A stretch of 64,000 nucleotides of DNA from Scedosporium boydii. Lineage: Eukaryota > Ascomycota > Sordariomycetes > Microascales > Microascaceae. Below, piece after piece: positions 1 through 13,107 of the stretch. The notes below the pieces were generated by a model that saw nothing but the letters and a program-made list of their open reading frames with translations, was not told the DNA's origin and searched no databases. Position 1 is the stretch's first letter. The number at the start of each line of letters is the position of its first letter. A program made the translations under genes and the position numbers. The stretch is taken from assembly GCA_002221725.1 (NCBI GenBank), contig NJFT01000057.1, forward strand, positions 124,001-188,000. Direction: 5' to 3'.

Positions 1-3000
1 TGTGAACGGCCTCAAGTTTCATGGCACAGAAGCTTTGGGCAGGTCGAGGAGTGAGACGGCTGCCGTCGATTTAGGTTCTAGGACCTGGAAGTTCCTAGAA
101 AGGGAGGGTGGATCGAAACGGAAGAGCTTCTTTCCCCATCATTTACAGATTCTTGTTTCTATGAAACTGGGTGTTTCGGAAATGTAAAACGTGATCGTGG
201 TCTAAATATTCAATTGTCCGGACGAGACATGGACGGCCCCTTGACGAGGACATGTCTTTAGTTTCTTTCTCTCCTTTCTTTTTTCCTTTTCCTTCTTGGA
301 ATTTTTTCTTTCTCCTCTTTATTCTTCTACACGAGGAGCCACGCGTCTACGGTTAATGGGTCAAGGGATGGATGGATGGAAGCATAACGGGGAGCTTCCC
401 GTCTGGCCGGGACATGCTGCAGCATATCAGACATGCAGATTTGGCGCTGGGTTTGGATTGGCAAGAGGAGGATTGGGACCATTGGTGCCCTGGTTCTTTG
501 GGAATCTCTCCTCATGGTTAGGAACAGGAAAATTCCAAACTAGGAGGATTTGCCACCTTGGTATGGTCGATGCTTCTTCGAGAGAAAAGGGGGGCTGGGC
601 AGAACTTGGGAAGCATTTGCACTACACCACCATTGATGATGGGGTTATGGCGCCGGTCTGTACTTCGTACAATACACTAACACTTCATCCCGCTTCGTAC
701 ATTGAGATCAAGGCAATCAATCCGGGGTTTAGTGTGGGCGTCAGAGGTGGGCTCAGTTATGCTTCTGCGTACTCCCCTTGGCGTTTGACTTTTTTTCTGG
801 TGGCTTTAAGTCCTGGCTGGCTTCGAAAAATACAAACGGCAGTCCTGTTTCTCCTTTTTGTTGGGCTTTTTCCGTGGTTCGAATTAAACTCCCTCCATCC
901 GCTGGCGATGGGCCGATAGAGTGAACATTCGGTGAAAGAGGATCGGAGGCGGAAGCACTAGAAGGTATTTCCGACAGGGGTCTTCTGCATGTATAAACGT
1001 ACTCAATACTAGTGTAGAGATCGAGGCCGAGTCGGGAGAATCAGCCGATGGGAGGCTATCTCTGGGTTCCTGGGTCGGAGCGAGATCAACGAATAATTGC
1101 TTTGGTCTCTGTTCGGAGAAAATCTTACTCCGTAACTTGTCTGGTGTACGGAGCCTGCTTGGCTTTGAGATAATGCGCATGGAGGATATTTTGACAACGG
1201 CTGTGCGAAGTTTACAAAGGTACGAAGCGAAGCAATTCCCCTGGTGTACGAAGTAGTGGATGGAGCATTTGATATGTGGCGACACTTACAATTGTGATCA
1301 AGATCAACCAATGTTACTTTCCACGTACTCCGTACACAGAATGAAGGTATTGGTTTGGTTGACTTCGAAGAAACTCGCCTTCCAATTGTTCTTTTTCATG
1401 CAAGGGCACATGATACGGTCCCTCGGTCCTTCCGTCTTGCCAAACCCTGCGCTACGACCATGATAGTCGATTGCTCCTGCTGCTTGCTTGTTGGCGGCGG
1501 GCGGGAGGTCCGGTTTGGGGAGGTACGGAGGAGCGTGCATGGATTTTGTACTTTGTACTTCGTACACAGCTAGTTTACTCGCATACACTACATTGGACCC
1601 GGTGGAATGTGGAACATACAAAGTACTGTTGAATGTACGAAGTACGAGTGGTCAAGACGGGGACCACATGCAGACACCAGACCACGCCACGAGCACGCTA
1701 CTGCTAGTACGAGACTATGGAGTACGAGCACCCTGCATCAGCCTTTGAGTTACACTCCACTCCACCACCATAATGCACCACCACTACGAAGGATCGATGC
1801 TAGTGAGGAGAGCAAGAACACTCGACACTCGAATCAATGCTTTCCCCGCCAAATGCTCTTTTTCCCGACCACCACGAGCTTTGTAGAGGGGGAATCGGGG
1901 GGGACTCAGCCACCAGACCACGCCGCCTGTCATGACCTGGATCGCCCATGATTGGATCAATCATGAATCTGCCTTTTCAGGTTTCTTTTGCCTGCGCCCG
2001 GCTGTTGGCGGTCGACATTTCGTCGAAGTACAACATAGCATAGTCTTAGAAGTACTCGGTAGACTACTGCACTGCTTCAGTGCAGTTAATTCCGTCGTTG
2101 ACAGCGGACCGATTGATCAATTATTACTGGTGGTCGTGGTGGTCCGGAGACTTGGAATCCGCCGACTGCGCATCACCAAATCCCGAGTACGAAGTGTTAA
2201 ACTGGTACCAAATTAATACGGGCTTTGGGCCTGCCCCATATTAACGAAACAACCCCATCAGGGAGAAGGATCACATTGATAGAGTGTGGCGGGTTTTAGT
2301 GAAGAGCGGCGCATGTGCGCTTGCGTAAGTAGGCTACAACTAACATAAAAGTAAAAATACCGAAGTTAGAAGTTAGTGGTGGTTTATCCCAAGACCCTGA
2401 GACGGGAAACTGGAAACAGCACTCGACGGCAAAATATCGTCAACGTCAACGGGGCCTCACCTGTCATTGATTTTCCCTCACTCTCATCCCACTCTCCCCT
2501 CCCCTCCAACCTTGCCATGCAGTCGCTATCATTGAATTGATCTTAGCACTATTCAATCATTCTATATAGACCTGGCTAGCTTTCTGTGTCCATTCTTTTA
2601 TTTGTTCCTCTCCTGGGGGAGAGCCTGAATCCTTCCCATCCATCAATTGATCCCACCCGTGCCTGGAGAGCCAGCCAAGCCTTTTTCGTGTTTTTGCCCG
2701 TCCAGACCTGCACCGACCTTCCCCGTCCGCTTGACTATCCCAGTAATTGCCAGACACCCCATGATTGCTGCACTTGTCCACGTTCTGCCAAGTGTTTAAG
2801 TGTTTGGAACACCCACGGAATATCATTGCCAATCAACTTCCGTCCACACTCCACGAGACTGCCCTGCTGATGAACTGTCGTTGAATCAAAACTTGCTACA
2901 CTACATTCTTTCCTTCCTCAGTCTGTTCCAGTTTTGGCCCTCGGATTTTTTTATCCCTACCCTCGTGCAAGGTTTCGGAGCTCCTTGTCGAGCTTCACCG

Positions 3001-3184
3001 TCCTTTCGTTTTATTTTCCTCGAACTGCCGTGACCTCGGCAGTTCACACCCACTTTGAAGAATCGAATTCCCCGAAACAGGACGGGATCCTGGGAATAGA
3101 GGACAGACAAATCAAGAGAATCGGGCCTTTCGCGAACCGGCCATCTGACCTTCGTCAACGGATGGTGAATCTTCTCTTGACCTC
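1..3184. other. gene-poor 5' flank upstream of the Dnf3 gene
   Basis: No convincing gene was found. The longest open frame (about 296-919 on +) has no ATG at its start, no recognisable domain and biased low-complexity composition. The segment carries a dense set of GTAC-TTC-GTAC-like motifs between 660 and 2200, a perfect inverted repeat at 1948-1966 and an ATCAATTGAT palindrome at 2642-2651. The last few hundred bases, rich in C and T, probably hold the promoter and leader of the Dnf3 gene. Confidence 0.6.
660..1646. repeat. cluster of GTAC-TTC-GTAC short motifs
   Basis: Exact copies of the 11-mer GTACTTCGTAC (or its reverse complement) lie at 660-670, 1555-1565 and 1636-1646. A GTACTCCGTAC variant is at 1325-1335, with partial copies near 691, 1219 and 1247. 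The motif has two GTAC arms around a 3-base centre. More copies occur elsewhere in the window at 33357, 34015 and 46074. Its function is unknown. Confidence 0.7.
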
Positions 3185-6100
3185 ATGGCCTCACGCCCGA
3201 GCGGGGACCAGCCTCGCGACTCCTCTCACCCGCGAGTCCCGAATGATCCCGCTCGATCTCGATCTACCCGCTCCCTCGATCACTCTTCCAGTCCTTACCA
3301 TGCTCCCTCTGGAGATCGCTCTCCGGCCCGTAGATATCAGTTCGATCCGTCCTCTTCCTCTACCATCGCTAGCCCGACCAGCGCGAGATTAAATCGCTCG
3401 ACCTCTGCTACGAATATCCGCAATGACTACGATCGTCATCACGTGCGATTCTCTCACCACGATACCTCGAGGTCTCCGTCCAGGGCACCGCCGGACTCCT
3501 CCACCGTGAAGAATTCCGAGAAGCTCTCCATGAACGATGATGCGCCTACCTTCACCGTTACCGCCACCCCGAGCGCTGCTACCATGTCCGACTACACCTT
3601 CACCTCGAAGTTCGGGCTTCTAAGGCCTTCGCGCCTGAACGACACAGCCGATGCCGTCAAGCACCGCGCCGCGTCTATATACCGCAAATACATCATCGAA
3701 GGCCTACTGCGCCAGAAGCCTCTGCCACCCAGTCGCGATGGACGCCATATCCCGCTAGATATCTCGAGCCACTGCCCCCAGGACCTGGTAGATGAGAGGT
3801 CTGAGAAGCCCTACATTAACAACTTCATCAGGTCTAGTCGATATACCGTGTGGGATTTCCTGCCCAAGCAGCTCATCTTCCAGTTTAGCAGGCTGGCCAA
3901 CTTTTACTTTTTGGTTATGGGCACCATGCAAATGATTCCCGGCCTGAGCACGACTGGCAAGTACACCACCATAGTACCTCTGGCCATCTTCGTGTCGTTC
4001 AGTATGGCGAAGGAGGGCTATGATGACTATCGGCGGTATACCCTCGACAAGGCGGAGAACCGCAGCAGTGCCTGGGTGCTTCGTGGCACCAAGGACGAGT
4101 CCGGCATGAGGCGACCTAACAAGCTAATAGACCGCGTCAAGAAGCGTTCCGACAAAACAGACTCATCGAGGGACGAGGAGGATGCGATCGAAGAGGTGCA
4201 GCAGGACGGCGACTGGATGCGCGTCGAGTGGAAGGACATGATAGTTGGAGACATTGTCCGCCTGAACCGTGATGATAATGTTCCCGCCGACCTCATTCTC
4301 CTTCACGCTACCGGACCCAACTGCGTTGCCTACATCGAGACGATGGCGCTGGATGGTGAGACCAACCTCAAGAGTAAACAGGGCTGCCCCTTGCTCGCAG
4401 GCCGCTGCCATAACCTTGAAGGCCTTCGATCGGTGCAGGCCGAGATTGTTTCCGAGGACCCAAACCTTGACCTTTACAATTATGACGGACGAGTTACTGT
4501 CAACGGCGAGACCTTGCCACTTACCTCGAATAACATCATCTACCGAGGCTCAACCGTGCGCAACACGACCGAAGCGATTGGACTTGTTGTCAACTCGGGT
4601 GAGGAATGCAAGATTCGAATGAATGCCCACAAGAACATCCGTGCGAAGGCGCCTGCCATCCAGAGCATCGTCAATAAGATTGTCCTGTTCCTCGTCTTCT
4701 TCGTTGTCATGCTCAGCATTGGTCTGACTATCGGATACTACCGGTGGAGGGCTGGCTTTGAGAAGCACCTGTGGTTCCTCATGGGTGCCAGCCTATCTTT
4801 CAAGAACATTTTCATCGCCTTCCTACTTATGTTCAATACCCTTATTCCCTTATCACTCTACATCAGTCTTGAAATTATCAAGCTTGGTCAGCTTTACTTC
4901 CTTGGCGACGTGGAGATGTACGACCCCGTCACTAACACACCCATGGTGGCCAATACCATGACCATTCTCGAGAATCTCGGCCAGGTAAACTACGTCTTTT
5001 CCGACAAGACGGGTACCCTTACGGAGAACGTCATGCGCTTCCGAAAAATGTCTGTCGCCGGTATGCCGTGGCTTCACGACATGGATGTCAAGCGCGATGA
5101 GGCCGACAAGCAGCGAAAAATTGAAGAGTCCGAACGTCTACGCAAAAGCAAGAAGAAGAAGAAGGCGAAGCAGGCGGCCGCCACTGCTGCATCTCAAGGC
5201 AAGGTACTTGATGACGACGATGACGACGCGGCTACCGGCGTCGGTGTCGGTGGTCCGGCCGGAGCCCGTGAGAGCTTTGCGTTGTCCGACCTTGGCTCGC
5301 CCGTTTCGCCCGTTACTCCTGGAGGCCATTTCTTCCGCGGCCCTGTTGCGTCATCATCTAGGTCCATGACTCGTGTGGCAGCTGGTTCAGAGCCCAAGAC
5401 GGAGCAACTTTTACGCTATCTTCGCGAGCGTCCCAATACCTCCTTCTCGAGGAAGGCGAGGCACTTTATCATCTGCATGGCCTTATGCAATACCTGTTTA
5501 CCGGAAATCAAGGAGAATGGACAGATTGCGTATCAAGCGGCATCTCCCGACGAGCTCGCCCTTGTCGAGGCTGCCCGCGACCTTGGCTATGAGATGATTG
5601 ACCGTCCTGCCGACAGCATCAAGCTAAAATACACCGACGCCGCCACTGGGAATACTGTTATCGAAGTATTTGAGATCCTCGACGTCATCGAGTTCACGAG
5701 CAAGCGGAAGCGCATGTCCATCATTATCCGGATGCCAGACGGTCGCATCTGTGTCTTGTGCAAAGGCGCCGACAGCGCTCTCTTGCCGCGTTTGAAGCTG
5801 AGCAACCTCGCCATCCAAAAGGCTCGTGAAGTCGAGATCCAAGCAAACAGGCGCCGCAGTCAGGAGCAAGAGAATATCATCCGCAGGCGGAGCTTGCACG
5901 GAACTCCCCGCAATAGTATGGCTCTAAGCCGTTCCTCGACATCCGGCGTCCGACCCGCGCTTGCTAAGGCTCGCGCGTCGCTCGACTTTAGGCGCATCTC
6001 GACGGATGTCGGCCGTGAAAGCCACGACTTCCGCAACCTTCGCAAGTCGATGAGTGATATGGGGGTGACTTCTCCGACCGTCGCGTCCAAGAATGATGGC

Positions 6101-8166
6101 TACCTTTCCCCACGACCGAGTTTGACTCTATCTACGTATGAGATGCTTGAAGGCCTCGTCGACGAGTCTGTCGCCATTAACGAAGGTACGGTCTTTGAAC
6201 GCTGTTTCCAGCACACGGACGACTTCGCCACCGAAGGTCTGCGGACCCTTCTCTTCGCGTACCGCTACATCGAGGAAGACGATTATCGCACATGGAAGAA
6301 GATTTACCACGAAGCGACGACGAGCTTGGTTGATCGACAAGAGAGGATCGAGGCTGCTGGTGAGCTGATTGAGCAAAAGTTCGACCTTGCTGGGGCCACT
6401 GCCATCGAGGACAAGCTGCAGGAGGGTGTGCCGGAAACCATTGATAAGCTGCGGCGAGCAAACATCAAGGTTTGGATGCTCACAGGTGACAAGAGGGAGA
6501 CGGCCATTAACATTGGCCATTCGGCGAGGGTGTGCAAGCCGTTCTCGGAGGTTTATATCCTTGACGCCAACTTGGCGAACCTCTTTGACACGCTCACGTC
6601 GACGTTGACCGAAGTTGGCCGCGGCATGGTGCCTCACTCTGTAGTGGTCGTTGACGGACAGACGCTTTCCGACATCGATGACGACAAGACTCTTAGCGCT
6701 CTGTTCTACGATCTTGTTGTTCGCGTCGATTCCGTCATTTGCTGTCGAGCTTCCCCCTCGCAAAAGGCCCAGCTTATCAAGAAGATTCGTCACCGCGTTC
6801 CCAAGACGATGACGCTCGCGATCGGCGACGGCGCCAACGACATTGGCATGATTCTCGCCTCGCACGTCGGCGTCGGGATCTCGGGCCGCGAGGGTCTGCA
6901 GGCGGCCCGTATCGCCGATTACTCGATTGCGCAGTTCCGGTTCCTCCAACGGTTGCTTTTCGTGCACGGCCGATGGAACTATATCCGCACCAGCAAGTAC
7001 GTACTCGCGACGTTTTGGAAGGAAATTTTCTTCTTCCTGGCCCAGGCGCATTACCAGCTGTTCACCGGCTACACGGGCACGTCGCTGTACGAGAACTGGA
7101 GCTTGACGGTCTTCAACGGCGTGTTTACCTCGATCCCCGTCATCATTCTGGGTATTCTGGACCAGGACCTCAGCGCCAAGACGTTGCTGGCTTTTCCCGA
7201 GCTATATAACTTTGGTCAGCGGTGCAAAGGGTTCAACTACACGAATTTTATCATCTGGAGCGTGATGGGCGCTCTTGAGTCTTGCCTGTTGTTTTACGTG
7301 GTGTGGGCCGTGTATAGGAATATGCAGTTTACGTCGGATACGTCGCTCTACGCCATGGGAAGTGCTTGCTTTACGGTTGGTGTCTTGTTTATCAACATTA
7401 AGCTCCTGTAAGTGTGAAACCTTGTTACCTCTAACCCTCACCTTCTCTCTCACAAATATCGACTAAGTTACAATATAGCATCCTTGAAATGCACAATAAG
7501 ACAATTATCACTTTTGCTGGTCTCTTCCTCTCCATCACGGGATGGTTCATGTGGAATCTTCTCCTCGGCGCCATCTATCCCAGCGGTCTCAAGATTTACC
7601 AGGTACCAGGCGCGTTTATGCACAACTTCGGTCACACCCTTACGTGGTGGACCGTTGGCCTGCTCGTATTGCTAAGCCTCATCGTCGTCGAGTTGATTTT
7701 CTCTGCCGTACGACGAGTGTACTGGCCGGGCGACTGGGACATTATGCAGCGAGTCGAAAAGGAAGGCCGAGTAGAGGAGATGCGCAGAGAGGTAGATGCC
7801 GAGAAGGGAGAAATCGAAGGCATAGATGTTATTGATAATACCAGCCCCATTACCGACGGCGTGATGGAGATGAGGGAGGTGAGAATCACGGGAGACACGC
7901 TGGCCGTGCCTGGCGCAGCGGGAAGCGAGATCCGGACTAGTTTCCAGGAGATGAGATCCAGCTTCCACGACACTCGATCGAGCTTCCAGGAAAACAGACG
8001 CAGTTTCCACGAACGAAGGGCGGACGCGTCGGCACACAGGTGGCCGCGGCGGTCGCATGACGAGTACGTTAGGCCGTCGTTTACGCCTTTGACCGAGGAG
8101 AGGAGGAATCCGTTTGATAGAGTGGGGGGCCAGAATAGCCTGCCCGAAGACGGAAGAGAGAGTTGA
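3185..8166 (+). CDS. DNF3: P4-type phospholipid-translocating ATPase, Dnf3 subfamily
   Basis: Two exons, 3185-7407 and 7479-8166, are separated by a 71-nt GT-AG intron and encode about 1636 aa. The length is close to yeast Dnf3, and the block around residues 230-270 (QMIPG, STTG, YTTI) is typical of Dnf3 rather than of Dnf1/2 or Drs2. The actuator motif DGETNLK is near residue 388, the phosphorylated aspartate is in DKTGT near residue 606, and the hinge motif GDGAND is near 1212, followed by IGMI. Six C-terminal membrane segments follow, the last ones in exon 2. The N-terminal 150 residues are Ser/Pro-rich, and a Lys-rich then Asp-rich insert lies at about 650-690. P4-ATPases flip aminophospholipids to the cytosolic leaflet in Golgi/endosome and plasma membranes, usually with a Cdc50-family partner. 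The ATG at 3185 has a good context and begins the conserved frame. Confidence 0.95.
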
Positions 8167-9119
8167 GAAGCGGTGAGATCCTACACACTACTCACGCGCC
8201 AGAGTTATGGGAATCCTACACTAGGATGATCCTACTACACTCATTAGTTTTGTTTTTAACGACCGGTCTTTGCATAGAGAGGAGAGCATGCCTGTATATA
8301 GTCACTCCTTTAACGTTTGGTTCTCACGGCCGGTTCTCGAGAAGAGGCGGGGAAAAAGAAGAGAGCTCGGAGTTTTTGTCGTTCATTGGGTTGGTTCTTT
8401 CACAACTTTCGTTTACTCTTGCTTTTTGTTTGGCGGTTTGCTGGCGTTTTTTCCTGCTCCATGATACCATGATTTTGGAGGGAGGGGGCTTGGACCCAGA
8501 GGGTTGTTCTTCAACCCTTTTGTGGTTTTGTTTTCTCTTCGTGTCTATTGATTGGGTTTTTGGCTTTTTAGAGGTATATATGATTGCACAATGCCAATTC
8601 TGCACATAAACATCATGGATGTCTGGATCTGAGCTATTTCGTCTTGATGAACTTTGTCTGGTCTCTGAGGGAAGCACATTGCTTAGTAGAGCACTAGTCG
8701 GTGTGTAACTCACATGTACGAAGTAGCATGAGGAATGCTAGAAGCGGAAAGTCTTTTGGAGTATTTGCCGGCGGGATTTTAAGATATTAGGCCTTGTTTT
8801 TGCTTGTGTGAGCCACTCCCACTTCTGCTTCGGTCCGTGTGGTTTGGCGGGGGGATTTGCTGGATATCCGAGCGCGGCGGGTGTTTCAAGATCTTTTTTT
8901 TTCGGGATATTTACCGACTGACCCTCGCATGCTTCTTTTTCGTCCTCGGAGCAATCTTGAACTCGTTTTTGGGAACCGAGAACGCCTCGGTGAAGCTCTT
9001 TTCCAATATAATTTGGTCGTGCTTGCGAATAGGCTTAGTTCCCAAAGGAACGGGCGGCATAAGCGTATCTGTCGGTGACAGAGGTGGGTTCCGAGGAGGG
9101 AAGGGAAAGGCAACACACA
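8167..9119. other. intergenic, Dnf3 3' end to PAQR gene
   Basis: Non-coding by inspection. It contains T-rich sequence that probably is the Dnf3 3' UTR, and one GTACGAAGTA half motif near 8716. Open frames here lack recognisable domains. Confidence 0.5.
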
Positions 9120-10566
9120 ATGCGGGTAAGGAACGAACCGACGGTAGTGGTCGGGGAAGAAGCGGCGGAGCTACGGCTTCGGAGGGAGACGACGAAGACT
9201 GGGGTTGAGGTTTGCGAGGTTGATTTGACGGTTCGGAGGACCGAGGTGGGGTTTACGGTTCCTGCTGGGCATGGGCATAAAGAAGAAGGGCACAGCAAAG
9301 TGAGGAGGAGGTTGCTGTTCTGGGAAGAGCTACGTGAGTTCCCTAGCATCGATGATTCGTGTTAAGAGAATGGACGGGCTATAGCTGACGATAGTGTAGC
9401 GGAGTGGCAGCAGTGAGTTGTATTCATGGATATCTGTTTTCCGACTGAGAGGCCTGAACTTAACGGAACTTTCGTAGACGGGGAAGCGAGCATATCCGAG
9501 GTGGTTATCGGTTTGTTTAATTTTCCTTTTCCTCATCTCCTAATTGGTGAGAGAAGTGATCGAGTTGCTAAATCGTTGATAGACGAGGATGCGGATCCGT
9601 CATAGAGTGCCTCAAGAGCTGGGCATATCTCCACAATGAATCAGGTTCCGTCTCCCCCTCGCCCGTCCGTCCAACTCTCTCAAAACTTCACTAACACCTC
9701 AAACAGTCAACATCTGGTCCCACCTCATCGGCGCCCTCATCTTCCTCCCCCTCCCTTACTACATGTTCACCACCGCCCTCCCCCCACGCTACGCCTTCGC
9801 CACACCCCTCGACATCCTCGTCTGCTCAGCCTGGTTCCTCGGCGTGGCAACCTGCTTCATCCTCTCCGTGACCTTCCACACCCTCGCCTCCCACAGCGAA
9901 TCCGTCCACGAACGAACCCTCCGGCTAGACTTCCAGGGCGTCCTGATCCTCATGTTGGGCTCCACGCTCTCCCTGACCACTTATTCGACGTGCCACCGCA
10001 CCGCCGCCCGCCGTCTCGCGCACCACGTCGTTAACTTCGCCCTTGGGATATCGGCGAGCTTAGCGACGGGGAGTTCCGTGTTGGGTGAGGCGCATCTGGG
10101 TCGTTGGAGGGCTGTGCTGTTTTCTTTGTTTGGTGGGGGCGTGTTCGTCGTGCCAGTTTGGTGGGCTTGGAGGGAGGATGTGGAGGGGTTGGGGGTTTGG
10201 TATACGGTGGGGACGGCGGCGTTTAATGCTTTGGGGATGGGGGCTTATATGGTGAAGGTGAGTCGGGGGGGGTTCTTTCTTCTTCTCTCCTGACCTTTTC
10301 TTTCTTTCTTTTTTTCCCGTTCTGACCGATGCTCTCAAGTTCCCGGAGAAGTGGTGGCCAGGGAGGTTTGACATCTTTGGAGCGAGTCATCAGATTATGC
10401 ATGTTTGCGTAAGTTGTGCCAGACATCCATCCCTTTTTTGGGGGGGGGTGAATATGAGGACTGATAATCTGTTTAGGTGTTGATCGCGGCGTTTTCGTAC
10501 TCGGTTGCCGTGTTCAAGATGTTTGACTATAGGCATGGAGAAGGAAAGTGTCCGGCTCCATTATGA
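9120..10566 (+). CDS. PAQR / hemolysin III family seven-TM protein (Izh-like)
   Basis: Seven exons (9120-9333, 9400-9412, 9478-9510, 9583-9644, 9707-10257, 10340-10408, 10477-10566) join in phase to about 343 aa. The reconstruction restores the family order: FWEELPEWQ, then HIRGGYR, then [11 protein letters not shown] followed by VNIWSH, then the membrane core. Metal-binding residues expected for adiponectin-receptor-like proteins are all present: Ser161 and His165 in the SVTFH segment, Asp182 in LDFQG, and His308/His312 in HQIMH. The family includes the yeast Izh proteins (zinc and sterol homeostasis) and adiponectin receptors, with a ceramidase-like zinc site in the membrane. Exons 2 and 3 are only 13 and 33 nt. 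The start at 9120 is the first ATG in the conserved frame. The substrate cannot be told from sequence. Confidence 0.88.
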
Positions 10567-10818
10567 AAGGACGACTTCAGTAGAGGGGCGCATCTGATAG
10601 AGCGATATGATTATCCTTTAATATTAACTCAGATTCATCACGCCTGATTGCCTGCTCGTTTGACATACAAGACTTGGGGTATTGTAACCTAGGAAAACGA
10701 AAAAAAAAAAAATACATGCTCATAAATCATGAACCTCACGCTTATTCCCTTCTCCATCCCAACCCAGCCCAACCCCATCCCTCCGAACAAGTAAACTGAT
10801 TAGTTTCGTAAAACACCA

Positions 10819-11769
10819 TTACATCGTGGGGATGAACTTCTTCGAAGCGTCATCCTGCTCGGCAAAGGTCTGAGGGAAGGCGGCGATCCCAGCGATGATG
10901 CCGGCGACCATGAAGAGCACGGAGATGATGGACCAGATGACGCCCCAGCATTGGGAAGAGCCGCCGTAGCGCTGGGCAAACTGGCTGGCGTCGGAGCTGT
11001 TGATTTTTCGGAGGATGAGGTCGTCGCACTAGACATGTTGTGTTAGTCGTGCCGGGCTTCGGAGAGGAGGGTGGTTGAAGGACTTACGATATCCCAGACG
11101 CTGTAGAGCGAAGACATGACGCCGATAAAGAGCTAAGAGGAGAAGGTTAGTTAGTTGGACTGGCACGAAGAGAGAGAGAGTAAAGGCGATACATACCACA
11201 ACAAACCTCAACGCCTGCGCATGAGCAATAAACCAACAAGCAACCAACAACCCCACCGCCAACCCAATCGTCAAATACGTCAGCCAATCCTTCCTCGCCC
11301 ACCAAAGCGTCACCAAGAAGCACACGCCCAGCACAATACTAGCCACCTTACTCGCCACGACATTAAACCCACAAAAGATCAGCAGCGCGCCCACAAGTGA
11401 ACTCCCCAAGTATCCCGCCGGCAGGGTGATGGCCTGCTTCCCGCCCAGCATGTGGGTGACGCCGCCCTCGTTGGGGTCGAGCGAGATGGACTTGACGCGG
11501 CCGCCGGTGCAGCAGGCGGCGAGGGCGTGGCCGAACTCGTGGAAGGCGATGACGAGCATCTTGAAGGGCCAGAGGATGCCGCGCACGTAGGGGATGTTCC
11601 AGAGGAGGGCGATGGCGACGACGTAGGCGCCTATGACGCCCAGGGTTACTTTTTGGGTGTCGTTGACGGTGAGGGAGCGGGTTGTTAGGGCGCGGGTGGT
11701 GAGGAGGGCGAGTGGGGGGATGGCGCGGCGGGCGTGGTGGAGGGCTTGGGCTGCTGGTGTTGGAGCCAT
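10819..11769 (-). CDS. Peptidase M50B-like membrane protein
   Basis: Three exons on the minus strand (11197-11769, 11088-11132, 10819-11028) give about 275 aa. A zinc-metalloprotease motif HEFGH lies at residues 77-81 at the edge of a membrane segment, followed by a GG(R/K)V and LDPNEGG stretch typical of the M50B-like family. Several hydrophobic segments follow, then a final transmembrane hairpin and a charged tail. Members of this Pfam family are predicted intramembrane metalloproteases, but their substrates in fungi are largely unknown, so proteolytic activity is an inference from the motif. The gene converges on the PAQR gene with about 250 bp between the two stops. Confidence 0.85.
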
Positions 11770-13107
11770 GGTTGTGTTATCGTTGCTATTGTTGTTACGA
11801 TGTGGTGGTAGTAGGAGGAGTCGCTGTTATGGTTGATTTTGGCGACTTCGTGTTCTGAGAGGGGCCCCGATGCGGTTCGTGCTGGTGCGACAAGAGCAAC
11901 GAGGGAAGCTTCAAGTTCCCAAGTTCGAAGGCGACAAAGTTCAGCCAATTTCAGGGTCTTGGCTGGAATAGAAAAAGATCGGCAGGAACGACTGAGCCGG
12001 CCAAGAACAACAAGTATCACATAGAAGAGCGAGGGACTTAAAAAGAGGAAGGGGGGGTTTTCAACGCTGTCGAGACTGCCAGCAGGAGAAAAAAAAACAA
12101 AAGGAAGGGAAAACCGTAAATTGATTCAGACCCAAACAGACAAAAAGCACGTATGAGGAGGTTTTGTTTAAAGACATTCGCGGTCGCATCCCAATTCCAA
12201 GTCCCTGGTCCAATGCTCAATGAATGCTCCCAGACCACCTCAGCTCAGCCCCGCAAGGCTTACGCGTTTGAGATCAGAGGCGCAAGTCCAATGACAGGGT
12301 TCAAAAGAGCCAACACAGAAGGATCAAGTCCTCCATAAGAAGTACACTCACTACCTTCTTACAGCAGCACTGCGCGTCCAGCAAAGTGCCGGCGCTAGTT
12401 GCCCTGTTTCAGAGGAGGACATCCTCAGTCCAGGACCGATACGGGTTGCTCACTCCTTGTACGCTACTTTAACCGCCACTAGACCGTGGAGTGACTTACC
12501 ATCAATCGTGCTCTTCAGTACTGAGTTGGACACAGGTCCAGTCCTCCCCATCACTCGATTTGACTTCGACTAATACACAGCCACATCCAAAGGTATTGCC
12601 CCCGTTAGGTTTCGCATTTCTATATTTAGACCATCACGAAGATGTTACGATTAGTGTCCCGCTAGCACACTGCTTAATCCATTCAATGATCCATCCCCTG
12701 CTAACATTTCCTCGGACGGGATCGCCAGGCGCAATTTGACGAGAGTTAGGTCGTCTACATCGAGCATCTCCCTGCTGCTCTTAGGGTTAGGGTTTATCCG
12801 GAGCGCAGTTCCGTACCGTCACACCAGATACAAGAGGCAATCCGAACTCTAGAGAGGAGTCAGGGGATGGTGGTGTAAGAAGGGGGGGTTAAAAGTGCCA
12901 GGCCAACACCATCCACCGTCCACGCAATGGAGGTATCAAGGGCATCAGTGTTAACGCCCTGGAGGTAATCGCTCGCCGATGTTGTATAGACATTGGTTAA
13001 GAAATTAAAATGTAGCCAGACGAATAAATAAGCAGAGCCAAAAAGAAAGAGGAAAAGAGTGTAAAAAGTAAAATGAAGAGAACCAAAGAAAAAGAAAAAA
13101 AAATTTG
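11770..13107. other. intergenic, M50B promoter to tRNA-Val
   Basis: No gene recognised. The right part holds a short telomere-like repeat (12781-12794) and A-rich sequence just downstream of the tRNA. That A-rich run is T-rich on the transcribed strand, as expected for a Pol III terminator. Confidence 0.5.
12781..12794 (+). repeat. short interstitial telomere-like repeat
   Basis: The sequence TTAGGGTTAGGGTT matches just over two units of the ascomycete telomere repeat. It could be a telobox-type regulatory element or a healed-break scar. It is too short to decide. Confidence 0.5.

Noticed and set aside
296..919. 207-codon open frame in the left flank
   Set aside because: It lacks an ATG at its start, shows no domain or conserved pattern, and lies in DNA dense with intergenic motifs. 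It is likely a chance frame.
6128..7051. 307-codon frame antisense to the Dnf3 gene
   Set aside because: It is fully inside the conserved P-domain coding sequence on the other strand and has no family resemblance.
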